A stretch of DNA of 64,000 nucleotides from Manis javanica (GCF_040802235.1 NC_133166.1:3038001-3102000), one strand, 5' to 3'. Counted from the stretch's first letter, positions 35,935 to 49,295 are shown. The notes: generated by a model from the sequence alone, not told the origin. Program-made: numbers and translations.

Positions 35935-36800
35935 CTAATTGTTGGATGGACGGTGAGCCAGTTACTGAATCTCTCTGTGCACTGGTTTAATCATCTGCAA
36001 AATTCATCCTTCACATACCTTTACTGAGGCACTTACTAGGTGCTGGGGATACAACACTGAACAAAACACAAATCCTGTGTTCACAGAGCGCACATGACGG
36101 GGAGCAGGGGTAGAGAAGAAACAAATGGCACAAGTTAAATACACAAAATGTTACGTGAAAGTGCTTGTAAAGAGAAACAAATGTTGAAAAGACATGAGAC
36201 AGGTACAACATTAAATAAGGGTGTAAGGAATGTTCTCAGAAGAAAATAAGAAAAAACAGCATGCAGTTATCTACACAAAGGAAGGTTTAGGATGAAGAGG
36301 AGAAAGTAGAAAACACCTAAGCAGTATTGGCTCTAAGGTGTCCAGGAAGAGTTCAGGGGCCCCTTGGGGAAGCAAAGTGAGGCAGACAGAACACTAAGGA
36401 ATGAGTTATTAGGGCTCAGGAGGGGGGGTGAGATCACTTTGGACCAGGGGGCTCTTGTAAATGTTTAGCTTTTGCTCTGAGTATGATAAGAAGCTTTGTA
36501 GGATGTGTGAAGAGCGACAGGCCCCAGCACACCGCATGACACTGCCGCTCCAGCTCTTTCACTGAGATCAGAGTCAGAGGGACAAGGTCACACAGAGAGA
36601 CAAGCTAGGAAACTGCAGCGCTAATTCCAGGACTGAGATGATGGATCCAGGGCCAGGGTGGCAGCAGAGAAAGAGCTGAGAAGTAGTCAGACTCCAGATA
36701 GATTCTGTGTTTAGCACAGCATGCCTATTGGCTGGATGTGAGGTGTGTGAGATAGAAGGAGAAATCCAGGATCATTCTTCAGTCTTAGTCCCAACAAAGA
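35935..36800 (+). mobile_element. Ancient repeats: MIR-like 3' part followed by an L2-type LINE piece
   Basis: 'gagccagttactgaatctctctgtgc' followed by 'atcatctgcaaaatt' is MIR-like. Then 'ttactgaggcacttactagg' and 'gctggggatacaacactga' begin a long, degraded ancient LINE. It continues with 'gagatcactttggacc' and 'gggccagggtggcagcagag' to 'gaaatccaggatcattctt'. The assignment to L2 is from memory. The same composite is in each tandem unit (44880-45700, 53790-54560, 62640-63480), so it predates them. Confidence 0.55.
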
Positions 36801-38849
36801 GAAAGATCACCTTCCATTATATGAGACTACTGTTTGGTTACTGCTAGTACTACATGAAAGTTATGTTCTGAAGATAAACTATGTTAACTCTTTATCTAAC
36901 ACCCTTGGAATATCACCTGGCACATGGTCAGCACTCAGCAGAATAGGATATTACCATATCTATCAATTATTTCAAAGCAAATGCAGCTTTTCATATATTT
37001 GCTCTATTCTAGTTTTATTTTCTTTCATATTTATATTAAATAATATTTCCCTTAAAAACATAAACAAGAAAAAAATGTCTTAAATTATGTCATACTTCTT
37101 ACATAAAATATGCACTAATATAACAGGGTAATTACAGGGAAAATGCAAATAATCTCATATTTTATTGCTTCTAGATTATACTACATGCATGTCATAACAT
37201 AAACATGCTTTCTGAATTATAGTATAATAAGTATAGTGCAGTCTTAATATGAATAGAATCTAATTTCTTAAATTAGTATTGCCTTAAGTGTTGGCCACAA
37301 AATCATAGAATCTGTTGACCATCTTTGGTCACGAACGAATGGAGTACTTTGCCTAAAGATAGGAATAGGCATAAATGAAAACAAGGTGAAAACCTAGCTT
37401 ATAAAAAGATAACCAGAAATGTGAAAAGAGACTGTAAATATACAAAAAGACATCAGACATACAGGAGATGACAAATGAGCCATCAAAGCATATAATTGAA
37501 TAATAAATGTTTATCTAACATTCATCTCTAATTGCAAACAAAAACATATAGCAGTAGCTATAAATATATCATCTGGACAAAATGGATATCAAAGTGAAAA
37601 TGAGGCATAATTTTAAATAACATTGACATATGACAAGGGAAATTTTTAAATAAGTGAAATAGATGAAAATTCATTTTTAAGGGATTTGAGACTTTTTGAC
37701 AGTTTTGAGTTAGTAAAATTCTTTTAGCTTTTAATTCCTAAAAGATATTTTGCACTTTTTCATGTTTTCAAAATATTTAAAGAGTATTTAGGAAGAATAA
37801 TAAAATATAGTTATACAAGTAAAACAATGTGAAGTTCAAAAAAATTACAATTTATAAATATTACTATTTAGATGAAAATTTTCTAGTTACAAAAGTTGAA
37901 ACAGAAAAATCAAACAATGAATAGAAGAATACCTTCTTAAATAACCTTTAAATATCAGAGAAAATTAATCTGCAACTCCACATGATATAGAGGAAACTTT
38001 TTTTTGAAAAGGGAATTTTAGTACTCTAGCTGACTGAAGTTCAAGGGCTGCCACAAAATCTAAACTCATTGTCATTTCTTAGCTTTGCAACCTGACTCTG
38101 TTAAATATTGTAAAACAAATAAGTCATACATTTAATTCAAGAATTTATTTTTAATGACCATAACAAACGTATAGAAATCAGAAGACAATGGTTATTAAAA
38201 ATACATAAAAATTCATAATAGAGGAATTTTACTGAAGCTTGTTGACATGTGACAGAAATGATACGACTGTAAACTGTTTATCAGGTAGCCACCAAAGAGA
38301 TATCTCTGCACACAGATTCTTAACTTGATGAATACATATTTCATGTCCTAAGCATGGCAAGTTGAGAGTCTGGATTTTGTACAAGTTCTAAGAACACATT
38401 CATCTCAGGTTTCATAGACCAAATAATTACCAAAGGTTAAGCTAGTAAGTGTATACAGAAAGATGCAAAAGCATACAGAAAATGACTAACTATGCTTATA
38501 ATTGTAATATATACAATGAATGCGTAATTGTAGATCTAGAAGAACACATACAAAACTGTTTATAACTTATTTTATTTGTTGAGAAATAATAAAAACAGAA
38601 ATAGAGGGCATTTCTATTTCCTTGATTTCTTCAATATTCTCCAAATTTTCTCCAAGATTAGCATATACCTTTCTAAACCCAAAGTTGCTAAAGTGCTAAG
38701 TTTGTCCTTAGCTGTTTGTCACTTAAATTAACCAAAAATAACATATAAACACCAGGGAATATTCTCTAAGAAAAAAACATTGTGCATTGCAAATTTATTG
38801 CAGGAATGTAAGTTTTTTCTAATGATATGACCAATATTTAGTAGTACTG

Positions 38850-39030
38850 TCTTAAAAGTTTTACATCTTTTAACTGATATAATCTTTACAGTAACTCTAT
38901 GGAGTGGATTTATTATTTTTATTTTGCATTGAGCAAACTGATGATTAATGTTTCAATGACTGACATAGCTAAAAGGGTAGCAGATGTAGAATCTAAATCC
39001 TGGGATGTTTGGTTTCAAAGACAGTTCTTG
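38850..39030 (-). mobile_element. MIR SINE
   Basis: Reverse-complement MIR: 'tttacatcttttaactgatataatc', 'agtaactctatggagt', 'agctaaaagggtagcagatgtagaatctaaatcc'. Counterparts are at 47740-47945 and 56590-56790. Confidence 0.7.
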
Positions 39031-39423
39031 TAATGATTCTGTTATGTTTCTTTTCTATTTCATAAATGAAATAATTTCTGAAACTGTTTTTATCATTGTG
39101 TCCAAAATACATGTTTTTTCTGTAGTAAAAATCTCTAAACTTGGAGTATGCAAGCCACCTTGCATGACATAGTTTGAAAAATGACAACTATGTTTTCTCA
39201 TTTTGTGCAATTGCGCTTAAAAATATGTATCATAGACCACAGATTTAATACTAGTTCATGATTCCAATCACAATGTGAATTTCTAATGATATATTGATAT
39301 TTAGTCAAGTAAAGGAGGATTCAACAGAAACACAAACAAATTAAAATATTTAATAGTTTTTGGAGAGGGAACAAGGTAATACACTAAAGGGAAGGAAAAA
39401 ATCTTAAAAGTTTAGCATCACTG

Positions 39424-40371
39424 TTATTTTACTTGCCTGGAGTCCTCTCTCTTGTGCGTGATTCTAATAAGAGCATTTTTCACTTCTTTGTTCCTAAGAC
39501 TATAAATGAGTGGATTCAGCATGGGGATCATGATTGTGTAAAACACAGAAGCTACTTGATCCTTTCCCAAAGAGTAGGACTTACTTGGTTTTAAGTAAGT
39601 GAACATTGTAGTGCCATAAAATATGGTGACTCCTAGGAGATGGGAGGCACAAGTAGAGAAGGCTTTCTGCTTCCCTGAAGTGGAAGTAATTTTCAGGATG
39701 GTAGACAGAATGGACATATAGGATGCAGATATTGTGATCAGAGACACCGTTAGAGTAGAACCAGCAAAAATAAATATCATGATTTCAACCCCATGTGTGT
39801 CGGTGCAAGACAGGGCTAAAATCGGGGATGTGTCACAGAAAAAGTGATGGATTACATTGGAGTCACAGAAATGCAAGCTGCTCATGCAAAGCACATTGAC
39901 TGTGGAATCCAGAACTCCAACAAAATAGCACCCCACGATAAGGGAGCAGCAGAGCCTTGTGGACATAACGACGGGGTAGTGGAGGGGGTTGCAGATGGCT
40001 ACGTAGCGATCATAGGCCATTGAGGAGAGAAGAATACATTCTGTGGCAACCAAGAAGACAAAAAAGTACATCTGGGTGAAGCAGCTCATGTAGGAAATAT
40101 ACTTGGTGGAAGCCAGTAAGTTCTCCAAGGTTTTAGGTGTGATGACAGTTGAGTAAATGAGGTCGAGAAAGGACAGGTGACTGAGGAAAAAGTACATGGG
40201 GGTGTGAAGCCGAACGTCCAGGCGGATCACCAGGATCATGCCTGCGTTCCCCAGCACTGTGAGCAGGTACATCAGCAGGAACAGCAGGAAGAGGACCAGC
40301 TGGACCTCCGGGGAGTCCGTCAGCCCCAGAAGGATGAAGTCTGTCACCTGCGTGGTGTTCCTTCCGCCCAT
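39424..40371 (-). CDS. OR8H: Olfactory receptor, family 8 subfamily H, copy 1, intact
   Basis: Class II olfactory receptor of 315 codons, uninterrupted. Visible marks: N-glycosylation N5-T-T; TM1 GN at 41-42; [13 protein letters not shown] at 55-67; C97 at the top of TM3; [10 protein letters not shown] at 118-127; EL2 with three cysteines (FCDSN, FFCDTS, LSCTD); [29 protein letters not shown] in TM7 and the tail. The C-terminus KREDSRQVK is like the OR8H ending as I recall it. The start is set at MGGRNTT by family convention. An in-frame ATG 36 bases upstream (40407) lies downstream of a good splice acceptor (reverse complement 'ttgttcatacag', about 40442-40453), so a 327-residue form beginning MLTSQQ is possible. 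It is transcribed away from the OR5T pseudogene about 1.9 kb to the right. Confidence 0.93.
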   Translation of the reverse strand: MGGRNTTQVTDFILLGLTDSPEVQLVLFLLFLLMYLLTVLGNAGMILVIRLDVRLHTPMYFFLSHLSFLDLIYSTVITPKTLENLLASTKYISYMSCFTQMYFFVFLVATECILLSSMAYDRYVAICNPLHYPVVMSTRLCCSLIVGCYFVGVLDSTVNVLCMSSLHFCDSNVIHHFFCDTSPILALSCTDTHGVEIMIFIFAGSTLTVSLITISASYMSILSTILKITSTSGKQKAFSTCASHLLGVTIFYGTTMFTYLKPSKSYSLGKDQVASVFYTIMIPMLNPLIYSLRNKEVKNALIRITHKREDSRQVK

Positions 40372-40587
40372 AGTGGTAACTGCTCTGAACTGCTGAGAAG
40401 TCAGCATTGATACTTAGGAGCAGTGACTTCTGAGAGGCTTGTGCCTGTATGAACAAATGACATATTTACTTTAGTGTTGTGTTGCTAGAACATGATAATA
40501 ATGACAAGTTTAGAAAATACAACTGAAAAGAATCTTAGTTATATAGTCAAATATAGAAATGGGTATAAAGTGACATTTAGATATGAC

Positions 40588-40835
40588 ATAATAACAGCTA
40601 ACATATGGCATAATTCGAATGAGTCTGACCCTGTCATTAAAGCTTCATTTTAGTGATGCATTTAGTCCACCTGAGAACATCATGCCATAAGTGCCCACCA
40701 TTAGCCACATTGTTTGGATGAGAAAAAGTATCCAGTTTTAGTAACTAATCCAGAGTCAGAGCTATTAAATTTTGGACATGATTCTACCAAGATAGACCGA
40801 CTCCAGAGAGCATGTTCCTAACACTGTGTTCCTCT
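40588..40835 (-). mobile_element. MIR SINE
   Basis: Reverse-complement MIR: 'agctaacatatggcataat', 'gtttggatgagaaaaag', 'taactaatccagagtcagagct', 'gacatgattctacc'. It is shared with units 2 and 3 (49495-49745, 58335-58575). Confidence 0.7.
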
Positions 40836-42279
40836 TGATCTGTAATTTCAGCAAATGTGAGAAAACGTGCTACAGATAGAATAAACAATGATAGAGAAAC
40901 AATTTAGGGCATTGTTTACCATCATTTTGTTTCCAGTGTACATGACACTTAATATACATGACAAAGAATTTTCAAGCTAGGTGACTTAATGGGATGTATT
41001 AAAACTATGGACCACATGTTAATATTAATTCCGAAGATATGATGTTTTCCTAACTTGATCATTTAAAATCATTCTCCAAATACGATATTTCTAAAATACA
41101 TACCTTATGGTCCCTGATGTCATCAACTCTCTATTTCTGGTTCCATAAATCCGGGCATGACTCTGGGTAAGATCTCAATGATACAGATATGCATACTCTT
41201 CTCACAGCATCCCCATTTTCTTTGATCTTAACTAAAGCCCTCTAGTCATGAGTCTAATACCTACTATGAGCCAGAGTTGTTTGGCAAAAATCCTTATTCC
41301 AATATTATCAGTCTAGAAATTTGTCAACCTGCATATTGTTCACAAATTAAATTTGAAAACCATTTGATTGGAAAATCTCTGTCCTGTAATATCAGTTTGT
41401 TAGTTTGTTTTTGAGAAAAGTTGTGTTTGGATGTTATTCCATTCATTTTCTTTTATTCTGCGGTAAAAGGTAATCAGTTTGGAACTTTTCTTCAGGTCCT
41501 TGTCAAATGGAACATTGATCTAAAGAACCTGGGGAGCGACTGTGAACATAAGCAGAGAAAAGTAGCCTTGCGTCTCATGCTTTTAATTCCCAGGCCCCTC
41601 ACATACTGATGATAAATGCAACGTTTGGTCATCCCTGGGTACCAGTTTCCAAGGAAGATTGCTTGGTCTGTTGTGCATGGCATGTTTCCAGGGACACAGG
41701 TTCAAGGACTAATTGCAGCTCTGTGAGGTTTCCAGAAATTGGTTGCCTTTCCCTTAGAGGCCACACAGTGGAGGGAGGGCCTGGTGGCTTGGTCCTTCTT
41801 TGTGAGGCCCTAATATTTTGACTGGAAAGGTGGAGAAGCTATTTCTGTAAAAATATCTCCTTACTTTAATATTGAAACCATTGGGAATGAAATGACACAT
41901 TTTTCATAAGGGAACATTTTATATGAAAACAGTGATACTGTCATAGGAGCAAATATGTTTATTAGAATAAAATAATATAATAAAACAAAAAGAAAAAAAT
42001 GAAAAATTAAAACCTGCTATATTTTGATGAATTTCTCCCTATTATTATCTTGTGTTGATATAATGCTTTTTCTGGACATACAGATTTGCATAATTATTAT
42101 TACACTGTATGTTCAGTATCCAATCCTCATTTCATGATTAAAAGACCTTTCTGTTCTCCTTTTATATTTCATAAAATAAAATAAAATAAAATGCAAGCAC
42201 ATTAAAATTGTAAGACAAGTGGCACAGGTATTTTATATATTTTATGAATATCTTCACTCTTCTCTCATGAGGTATAAGC

Positions 42280-43214
42280 ATGCAGAATGTCTCTGGAGTC
42301 ATATATTTATACTGAAGGGCTTCACAGATAAGCTTGAATTGCAGAAAGCTTGTTCCTCCTGTTTTCAGCCATCTACCTCTGTATTATGGAGGGAAATTTG
42401 GCTTTGGCTTTATACGTCATTGGGGATTCCCGGTTCCACGACACCAGGTCCTGTTTTCTGAGTGTGCTCTCATCTCCTGGTGTCTGCTTCTCCTCAGTCA
42501 TTACCCCAGATACATTAGCAGATTTTGTGTCAAAGTATAAAGCCATGTCATTCCTTGGATGTGCAGCACACATGCTTCTCCTTGTTGCTTGTGGTACCAC
42601 ACGGTGCTTCCTCTTGGTGGCAGTGAGAGATGATCGCCCTGTAGCTGTCTGCACTGCTCTCCTGTGTTCAGAGAGCATGTCACCCAGAGTTGGTGTGTGT
42701 CCTATCATTGCCTGCTATGTTGGTGGCATCTTGCATGCTCTGTAGACACAGTGGCCACATTTAGCCTGTCCTTATGAGTGTGTAATAAAGTTAGACATGT
42801 CTTCTGTGACATCCCTTCTCTCCTGGCTTTTTCTTACTCAGACACTCACACAAGCCAGCTTCTACTCGTCTACTTTGTGGGTGCCACTGAGACAGTCACT
42901 ATGCTGATTGTACTGATCTCCTATGGCTTCATTCTGTTGGCCATCCTGAAGATTCATTCCACTGATGGGAGGAGAAAAGTCTATTCTACGTGTGGCTCTT
43001 ACCTAACCAGGTTGTCAATTTATCATGGAACGATTCTCCTGATGTATGTGAGACCAAGTTCTGGCTGTTCTTTGGACTAAAACGTGACAGTGTCAGTGTT
43101 TCGCACCATTGTGATTTTCATGCTATAGACCGTCATTTACAGTTCAGGAACAAAGATGTAAAAGAGGCAATGATAAGAGTGTATCAGAAAAATTGGTTTA
43201 TCAACTTATTCTAA
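42280..43214 (+). pseudogene. OR5T pseudogene, unit 1
   Basis: It aligns over its full length with the intact OR5T genes. It starts MQNVSGV at 42280, continues through [49 protein letters not shown] and RPSSG, and ends after a decayed KDVKEAM-like tail at TAA 43212-43214. Lesions seen: a stop at codon 12; a frameshift in TM1 (about 42330-42350); loss of the PMYYFLS motif (replaced by TRSCFLS); the DRY box changed to DDRPVAV; a TAG at about 42742; a TAA at about 43078; and a TAG in the TM7 region. Several of these are shared with units 2 and 3, so the gene died before the array formed. Confidence 0.9.
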
Positions 43215-43503
43215 TTTCCATGCTAGCTGTTAAATTGGAACAATTTAAGAATAATGTACAATGTCTCTACAACAAGAAGTTATGATAAAAATATTTTTAG
43301 TTTGTTAGTCTCTTCTTCTTGGACATTTTTAAGTAAAGACCGTGACTACAGGCTGTAATGCTGAGTCAGCATACAGTGTACGGGGCTGTTTCTCCCAGAG
43401 CCGGGGCCCATGGGTCCAGGAGCAAGGGGTAGAAATGGTAGTGACACCTCGCACTGTCAGTCCTAGGGACCCACTCAAAATTTTTTGCTTCCTGTATCCA
43501 CAA

Positions 43504-43577
43504 CCTTACATCTTCAGGAATAAAGAGACAAAGAGGCAATGAAAAATATGTGTAAGAAAAATTATTTCATAAGAAAG
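43504..43577 (+). pseudogene. 3' tip of a second OR5T gene, unit 1
   Basis: 'cttcaggaataaagaga' and 'agaggcaatgaaaaatatg' match the codons for [13 protein letters not shown] at an OR5T C-terminus, about 360 bp after the same codons of the longer pseudogene. The flank that follows resembles the 3' flank of the intact gene at 6851-7819. Only the last 25 or so codons are recognisable. Confidence 0.65.
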
Positions 43578-44879
43578 GTATAATCTTCACATTGAGTGAG
43601 ACCAAAAAGAAAGTTGGATGTCATTTCATTTTTCAATGTTCAGATCAAGAAAAGTAAATGTCTTCGTTTTAATCAATAGTTTTTACATATATCATACAAT
43701 ATTTCCAATTAAATCATTAATCAGTCCCTCAATGCAGCATTTTACAAACATAGATAAAATGTATCATATTTATACCTCTGAATATGTTTATACTGAGCCA
43801 TATTCAATATTCATAGATATACATATACTGCTAATAGTCTGTATAACTTGTATTTCACTTTTTCTATTGGATAATGCAAATGTTTCATACCAGAATCTAT
43901 ATGCAAATTTTATTTAAAAAAGAGAAAAACTTGTTTTCAGATATATATAACTGTTCATGTTGTAGATCAAATTTTATGCTATAAAAATGTCAACAGTTCC
44001 AAGCCTCAGGACCTTGAAAGTACTGTGTGTGTACTATTATTGGGGAATAATTTTCTGTTAGAAAGAATAATCTTCTTCAAAAATGTCTCTAAATACACAT
44101 CTCTTACAAAGCTGAAAGGTTTTTCAGTATTCCTGGCTCACTTTAGCCTTCTACCATTCAAATCAGGGTTTCAAACTGATGAGGCAAGGGTGGTCTGAAT
44201 ACTCCTGTATCTACTGAAATAATTTCAATTATTCTTTAAAAGACATCAGTAAAAGAAAAGTAGGGAATTGTTAGTCGTACATGAGAAAACGCACCTTTTT
44301 CTAGCACTGAACATGCAAGAAGTGCTAGATAAATCTTCCACAATGCAAGATGCAAAAGAAAAAAACATCTGAGAGAAAATAATACAACATCATGCCAATA
44401 ACCGAGGTCCAAGGATTACCATGTGAAAAACAACCATTCACAAACTCAAGTCAGCTCAACTCTGCAACTTATAAGCAAGGATACTTTGTTTCTGAGCTGT
44501 TCTATTTATAGGATAGCCTGTACCCTGACTATTACAGATATTCTCTCCAGAGCAATACCATCGTCTGATATGTTGTTTTCTCTATTACAAAGTTATTCTT
44601 ACTATAAATAGCACTGTTCCTATATTTTTGAAAAAAATTACTCTAGTGCTGCCAAGATCACACACTGTCCTCTAGAAGCAGCTGTGGAGAATATCAGCCA
44701 GCAAATCTACCTTTCAACAGTCCCTCGTGTTTTTCTAGATCCTTTCTTTAATATGATAATATATTCTGTTTTTCAACTGTGATAATAGTAGAAATATTGA
44801 TGAAGAAAAATGTGAACTCCAGTGCTGAACTGACTAGTCTCAAATGTGAGGTTGTTCCTTACCTGGTGGAGAGGCTGTG

Positions 44880-45700
44880 AGCCAGTTACTGAATCTCTCT
44901 GTGCCCTAGTTTCATCATCTGGAAAATTCATCCTTCAGATACATTTATTGAGGCACTGTGCTAGGTGCTGGGGATACAACACTGAGCAAAGTGAAAATCC
45001 TGTGTTCACAGAGCTCACATGATGGGGGGCAGGGGCAGAGAAGAAACAAAGACACAAGCTAATCAAAATGTTAGGTAGAATTACCTGTAAAGGGAAACAA
45101 ACGTGGAATGTGGATGGAACAGGTACAATTTAAAATAAGGCGGTAAGGAATGTTCTCAGAAGAAAATAAGAAAAAACAGCATGCAGTTATCTACAAAAGG
45201 AAGGCATAGAATGAAGAGGAGAGAATGGAAAACATCTCAGGCAGTATCAGGACTAACGTGTACATTAAGCGTCTGGAGGCCAAGTGGTGAAGCAAAATGA
45301 AGTTGACAGAATAGTGAGAAATGAGTTATTAGGGCTCAGGAGTGGCGTTCAGATAGTTTTGGACCAGGGGGCTCTTGTCAAGGTTTGGCTTTTACTCTGA
45401 GTGTGATGGGAAGTCTTGTAGGATGTGTGAAGAGCAACAGGCCCCAGCACACCGCATGGCACTGCCGCTCCGGCTCTTACACTGAGATCAGAGTCAGAGG
45501 GACAAGGTCACAAAGAGAGACAAGCTAGGAAACTGCAGCGCTAATTCCAGGACTGAGATGATGGATCGAGGGCCAGAGTGGCAGCAGAGAAAGAGCAGAG
45601 AAGTAGTCAGACTACCGACAGATTCTGTGTTTAACATAACATGCCTATTGGCTGGCATGTTTGATAGAAGGAGAAATCCGGGATCATTCTTCAGTCTACC
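44880..45700 (+). mobile_element. MIR-like and L2-type ancient repeats, unit 1
   Basis: Counterpart of 35935-36800, with the same landmarks: 'gagccagttactgaatctctctg', 'gctggggatacaacactgag', 'gggccagagtggcagcagag'. Confidence 0.55.
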
Positions 45701-47739
45701 TGAACAAGGAGAAAGATCTCTTTCCATAATGTGAGATTAACGTGTGGGTATTGCTAGTTCTCCATGAACATTATATTCTGAAGATATACTATGTTTATGA
45801 TATATCTGAAGCCCTTTGAATATTTCCTGGCACTTGGTAAGCACCCTACAAAATATTACCGTATGTATCAATTGTTTGGAGTAAACATGGCTGTTCACAT
45901 TTTAATCATGCTCTATTCAAGTCTTAATTTGTTTTCATGTCTATATTTTGGCTTTGCACCATAATCAAGAAGTATATATCCTAAATTACATCATATAACA
46001 TCTTACATGCTACCTGACTAAAGTTACACTCACTGATATAATGGGAAAATTACAGGCCAAAGCAAGTCGTTGACATCTTTCATATTGTCCCTAGATTATA
46101 TAACATATGTAATAACATTATCTACATGCTCTATAAATTATAGTATAAAGTATATTCATTAATTTTAATGTAATTATAACTTATTTAATTTTATTTCATT
46201 GTCTTACTATATCTAAAATTTGATTGAATTTAATTACTATTTACCTGTGTACTTATGATCATGGAGTGTGTTGACCATCTTTTCCAATGTGAACCAACAG
46301 AATATATTTTCTAATCATACAAATAGACATAAATGAAAGCACACTGAAAATGCAGTTTATAAACATGACCTAAAAAATGAAAAGAGCCTGAAAATATTTA
46401 AAATGACATCATGTGTATACAGGAAGATATGAGCCAAAAAACCACATTATTAGACCATAAACATTGGTCAGATACAAACCTTAAATTTCAGACAAAACAA
46501 ATAGTAGTAGCTATGTATGTGGAGTCCACACAATGTGGATAACAAAGGGAAAATAAGTCATAATATTTTTAAATGGCATTGACATATGATCAAGGAAATT
46601 TTAAAACATAGAAACTGGAAGAATATAATTCATTTTTCAAAGATATGAGTGTTGGCAGTTTTGACAGTTTACTTTATTTTAAACATTTAAAAGTATTTAA
46701 AGAATAGTCAAATATACTTCCACAATGAAAACCATATAAAATTTTAAAAGTGAAAATTTTATTCCATCAGTGCTTGAGGAAATCTATCTGGTTAAAACAG
46801 ATGAAACAAACAAACAAAAGAAATCCACAGACTTAGAAAATGGAAAAATATGGTTTCAACAAATTTAAAAGCAAAGAAAATTAAAACTGCAATCCCAGAT
46901 TATGTAGAGGAAAATTTTAAGAGAAATTTCAGCATGCTACCTGACTAAAGTTTACAGGTTGTAACAAAATCTGAATTCATTGTTAAGTCTTAGATTTACA
47001 ACTTGTATCTGTTAAAATTTTTAAAACAAATGAGTCAAGCACATTTTTCAAGTATTTATTTTGTAATGGTCATAACAAACCCTTAGAAATCAGGACAAAG
47101 GTAATGATTTTTAAACATACACAGAATTTCAACAAAAGCAGTTTACTGAAGCCTGTTGACACAACAGAAAAAAAGGTTGTAAAATCTTCAGCCTGTAGCC
47201 ACCAAAGAGGTATTTCTGCTTAAGAGACTTTTAAGTTGATGAATTTGCAGCATTCAGGTCCAAGCATGGCAAGATGAATCCTGATATTTCCAATGTGCCA
47301 AGAACACATTCATCTCAGGATTCAACAACAAAATTATCAAAGGTTAAACTTGTAAATGTATGCAAAAAGCTGCAAAAACGTACATAGAAAATGAAATAAA
47401 TGTTCCTCATATTTGTAGGACATTCACATACACACATCATTGTACATCTAGAAAAACATATACTAAACCACTAGTAACTGTGAAGGCATGTCTAATTCTT
47501 AATTGTTTCAGTATTTTCCAAATCTCTCCAGTGCAAACACATACCATTCTAAATCCACAATTATGAAGTGCTATATTTTCCTTAGCTATTGTGCATTTGC
47601 CAGTCAAATTAATCTTGGACATGTCCCAATGTCAAAAGGAATTTACAAAAAGCAAGTAAATATTCTTTAAGAAAAAATCCTGTGGATTAAAAATTTTGCA
47701 GAAAAGTGTCTGCTAATGATCATGGCCAGTATTTATCAG

Positions 47740-47945
47740 TATCACTTTAAATGCTTAACATCCATTATCTGATGTAATCCTTAAAACAACACTGTGGACC
47801 TGGAATTACTATTTATTTTGTGCAGTTGACAAAACGTAGGCTTACATTTCAGGAGTTAATAGAGGTTATACAGCTAAAAGGGTAACAGATCTAGAATCTA
47901 AGTCCTGGAACGTTTGGATACACAGTAAGTGCTTGTCATAACTAT
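47740..47945 (-). mobile_element. MIR SINE
   Basis: Reverse-complement MIR and counterpart of 38850-39030: 'ctgatgtaatcctta', 'acagctaaaagggtaacagatctagaatctaagtcc'. Confidence 0.7.
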
Positions 47946-48341
47946 GTTATATCTTCTATATATAATGAATGAAACAATTTTGAAACTGTTATTATTGTTT
48001 CAAAAACGAAGCACTTTTCCTTAATAAAATCTCTGAAGTGAGACTATGTGTTAGATGTTGTACGATATAGGTTAAAAGATGACAATTGTATTTACTTACT
48101 TTGAGCATCAGTTGCCCTTAAAAACACATATACTTAGACCATATTTTAGAACACAGTTAACAGATTGCAATTACAATGTAGGTTTGTAAAGAGGTATTCC
48201 TAGAAAAGTCCAAGATCATATTTGGTAAAGTAGAGGATAATTGAACAAAAAACAAACAAATCAAAGAATTTAATTGTTTCTGGAAAGAGAACAAGTAAAT
48301 ACACCAAAGAGAAGAAAAAAAATTATCTTAGAAGTTTAACT

Positions 48342-49295
48342 TCATTGGTACTTTACTTGCCTGGAGTCCTCTCTCTTCTGCATGATTCTAGTAAGAGCAT
48401 TTTTCACTTCTTTGTTCCTAAGACTATAAATGAGTGGATTCAGCATGGGGATCATGATTGTGTAAAACACAGAAGCTACTTGATCCTTTCCCAAAGAGTA
48501 GAACTTACTTGGTTTTAAATAAGTGAACATCAGAGTACCATAAAAGATGGTGACTCCCAGGAGATGAGAGGCACAAGTAGAGAAGGCTTTCCGCTTCCCT
48601 GAAGTGGAAGTAATTTTCAGGATGGTAGACAGAATAGACACATAGGATGCAGATATTGTGATAAGAGACACCAGGAGAGTGGAACCAGCACCAATGAATA
48701 TCATCATTTGGACATCATATGTGTCAGTGCAAGACAGGGCTAAAACTGGGGATACGTCACAGAAAAAGTGATGGATTACATTGGAGTCGCAGAAATGCAA
48801 GCTGCTCACGAAAAGCACATTGACAATAGAATCCATAAATCCAATGAAGTAGGACCCCAATATGAGGGAGCAGCAGAGCCTTGTGGACATAATGTCAGGG
48901 TAGCGGAGGGGGTTACAGATGGCTACGTAGCGATCATAGGCCATTGAGGAGAGAAGAAAACATTCAGTGGCGCTCAGGAAGACAAAAAAGTACATCTGGG
49001 TGAAGCAGCTCATATAGGAAATATATTTGGTGGAAGCCAGTAAGTTCTCCAAGGTTTTAGGTGTGATAACGGTTGAGTAAATGAGGTCGAGAAAGGACAA
49101 GTGACTGAGGAAGAAATACATGGGGGTGTGAAGCCGAACGTCCAGGCGGATCGCCAGGAACATGCCTGCGTTCCCCAGCACTGTGAGCAGGTACATCAGC
49201 AGGAACAGCAGGAAGAGGACCAGCTGCACCTCCGGGGAGTCCGTCAGCCCCAGAAGGATGAAGTCTGCCACCTGCGTGGTGTTCCTTCCGCCCAT
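48342..49295 (-). CDS. OR8H: Olfactory receptor, family 8 subfamily H, copy 2, intact
   Basis: 317 codons, uninterrupted. It shares all class II OR marks with copy 1 (N5-[44 protein letters not shown]). The tail is two residues longer (VKYQ). It differs from copies 1 and 3 mainly in EL2 and TM5: [29 protein letters not shown] against [29 protein letters not shown]. That region helps form the odorant pocket in class II ORs, so this copy may bind something else. The start is by family convention. In-frame ATGs exist at codons -8 (MSSNQLTT) and -23. The acceptor 'ttgttcacacag' (reverse complement, about 49347-49358) lies between them, so a spliced mRNA could begin at [13 protein letters not shown]. 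Confidence 0.93.
   Translation of the reverse strand: MGGRNTTQVADFILLGLTDSPEVQLVLFLLFLLMYLLTVLGNAGMFLAIRLDVRLHTPMYFFLSHLSFLDLIYSTVITPKTLENLLASTKYISYMSCFTQMYFFVFLSATECFLLSSMAYDRYVAICNPLRYPDIMSTRLCCSLILGSYFIGFMDSIVNVLFVSSLHFCDSNVIHHFFCDVSPVLALSCTDTYDVQMMIFIGAGSTLLVSLITISASYVSILSTILKITSTSGKRKAFSTCASHLLGVTIFYGTLMFTYLKPSKFYSLGKDQVASVFYTIMIPMLNPLIYSLRNKEVKNALTRIMQKREDSRQVKYQ

Larger units (their letters stand above)
35158..39219. repeat. Diverged partial tandem unit (unit 0), 3' piece
   Basis: It continues the alignment with unit 1 (about 44090-48120) after the retrocopy: 'catctcttacaaa', 'accattcaaatcagggtttca', 'gccagttactgaatctctctg', 'gctggggatacaacactgaac', 'cacaaagg...catgcagttatct' and the MIR near 38850. 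It is clearly less similar to units 1-3 than they are to each other, so it is the oldest surviving copy. No gene is seen apart from the repeats listed. Confidence 0.8.
39220..48120. repeat. Tandem unit 1 (OR8H plus dead OR5T)
   Basis: About 8.9 kb. Unit boundaries are arbitrary and set at a shared anchor ('aaa.a.atat' at 39221, 48121 and 56961). Contents in order: OR8H gene (minus), MIR, OR5T pseudogene (plus), second OR5T tip, MIR/L2-type repeats, MIR. Unit 1 is more diverged from units 2 and 3 than these are from each other. The stretches 40408-42279 and 43580-48340 hold only these repeats and unassigned AT-rich sequence. Confidence 0.85.
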
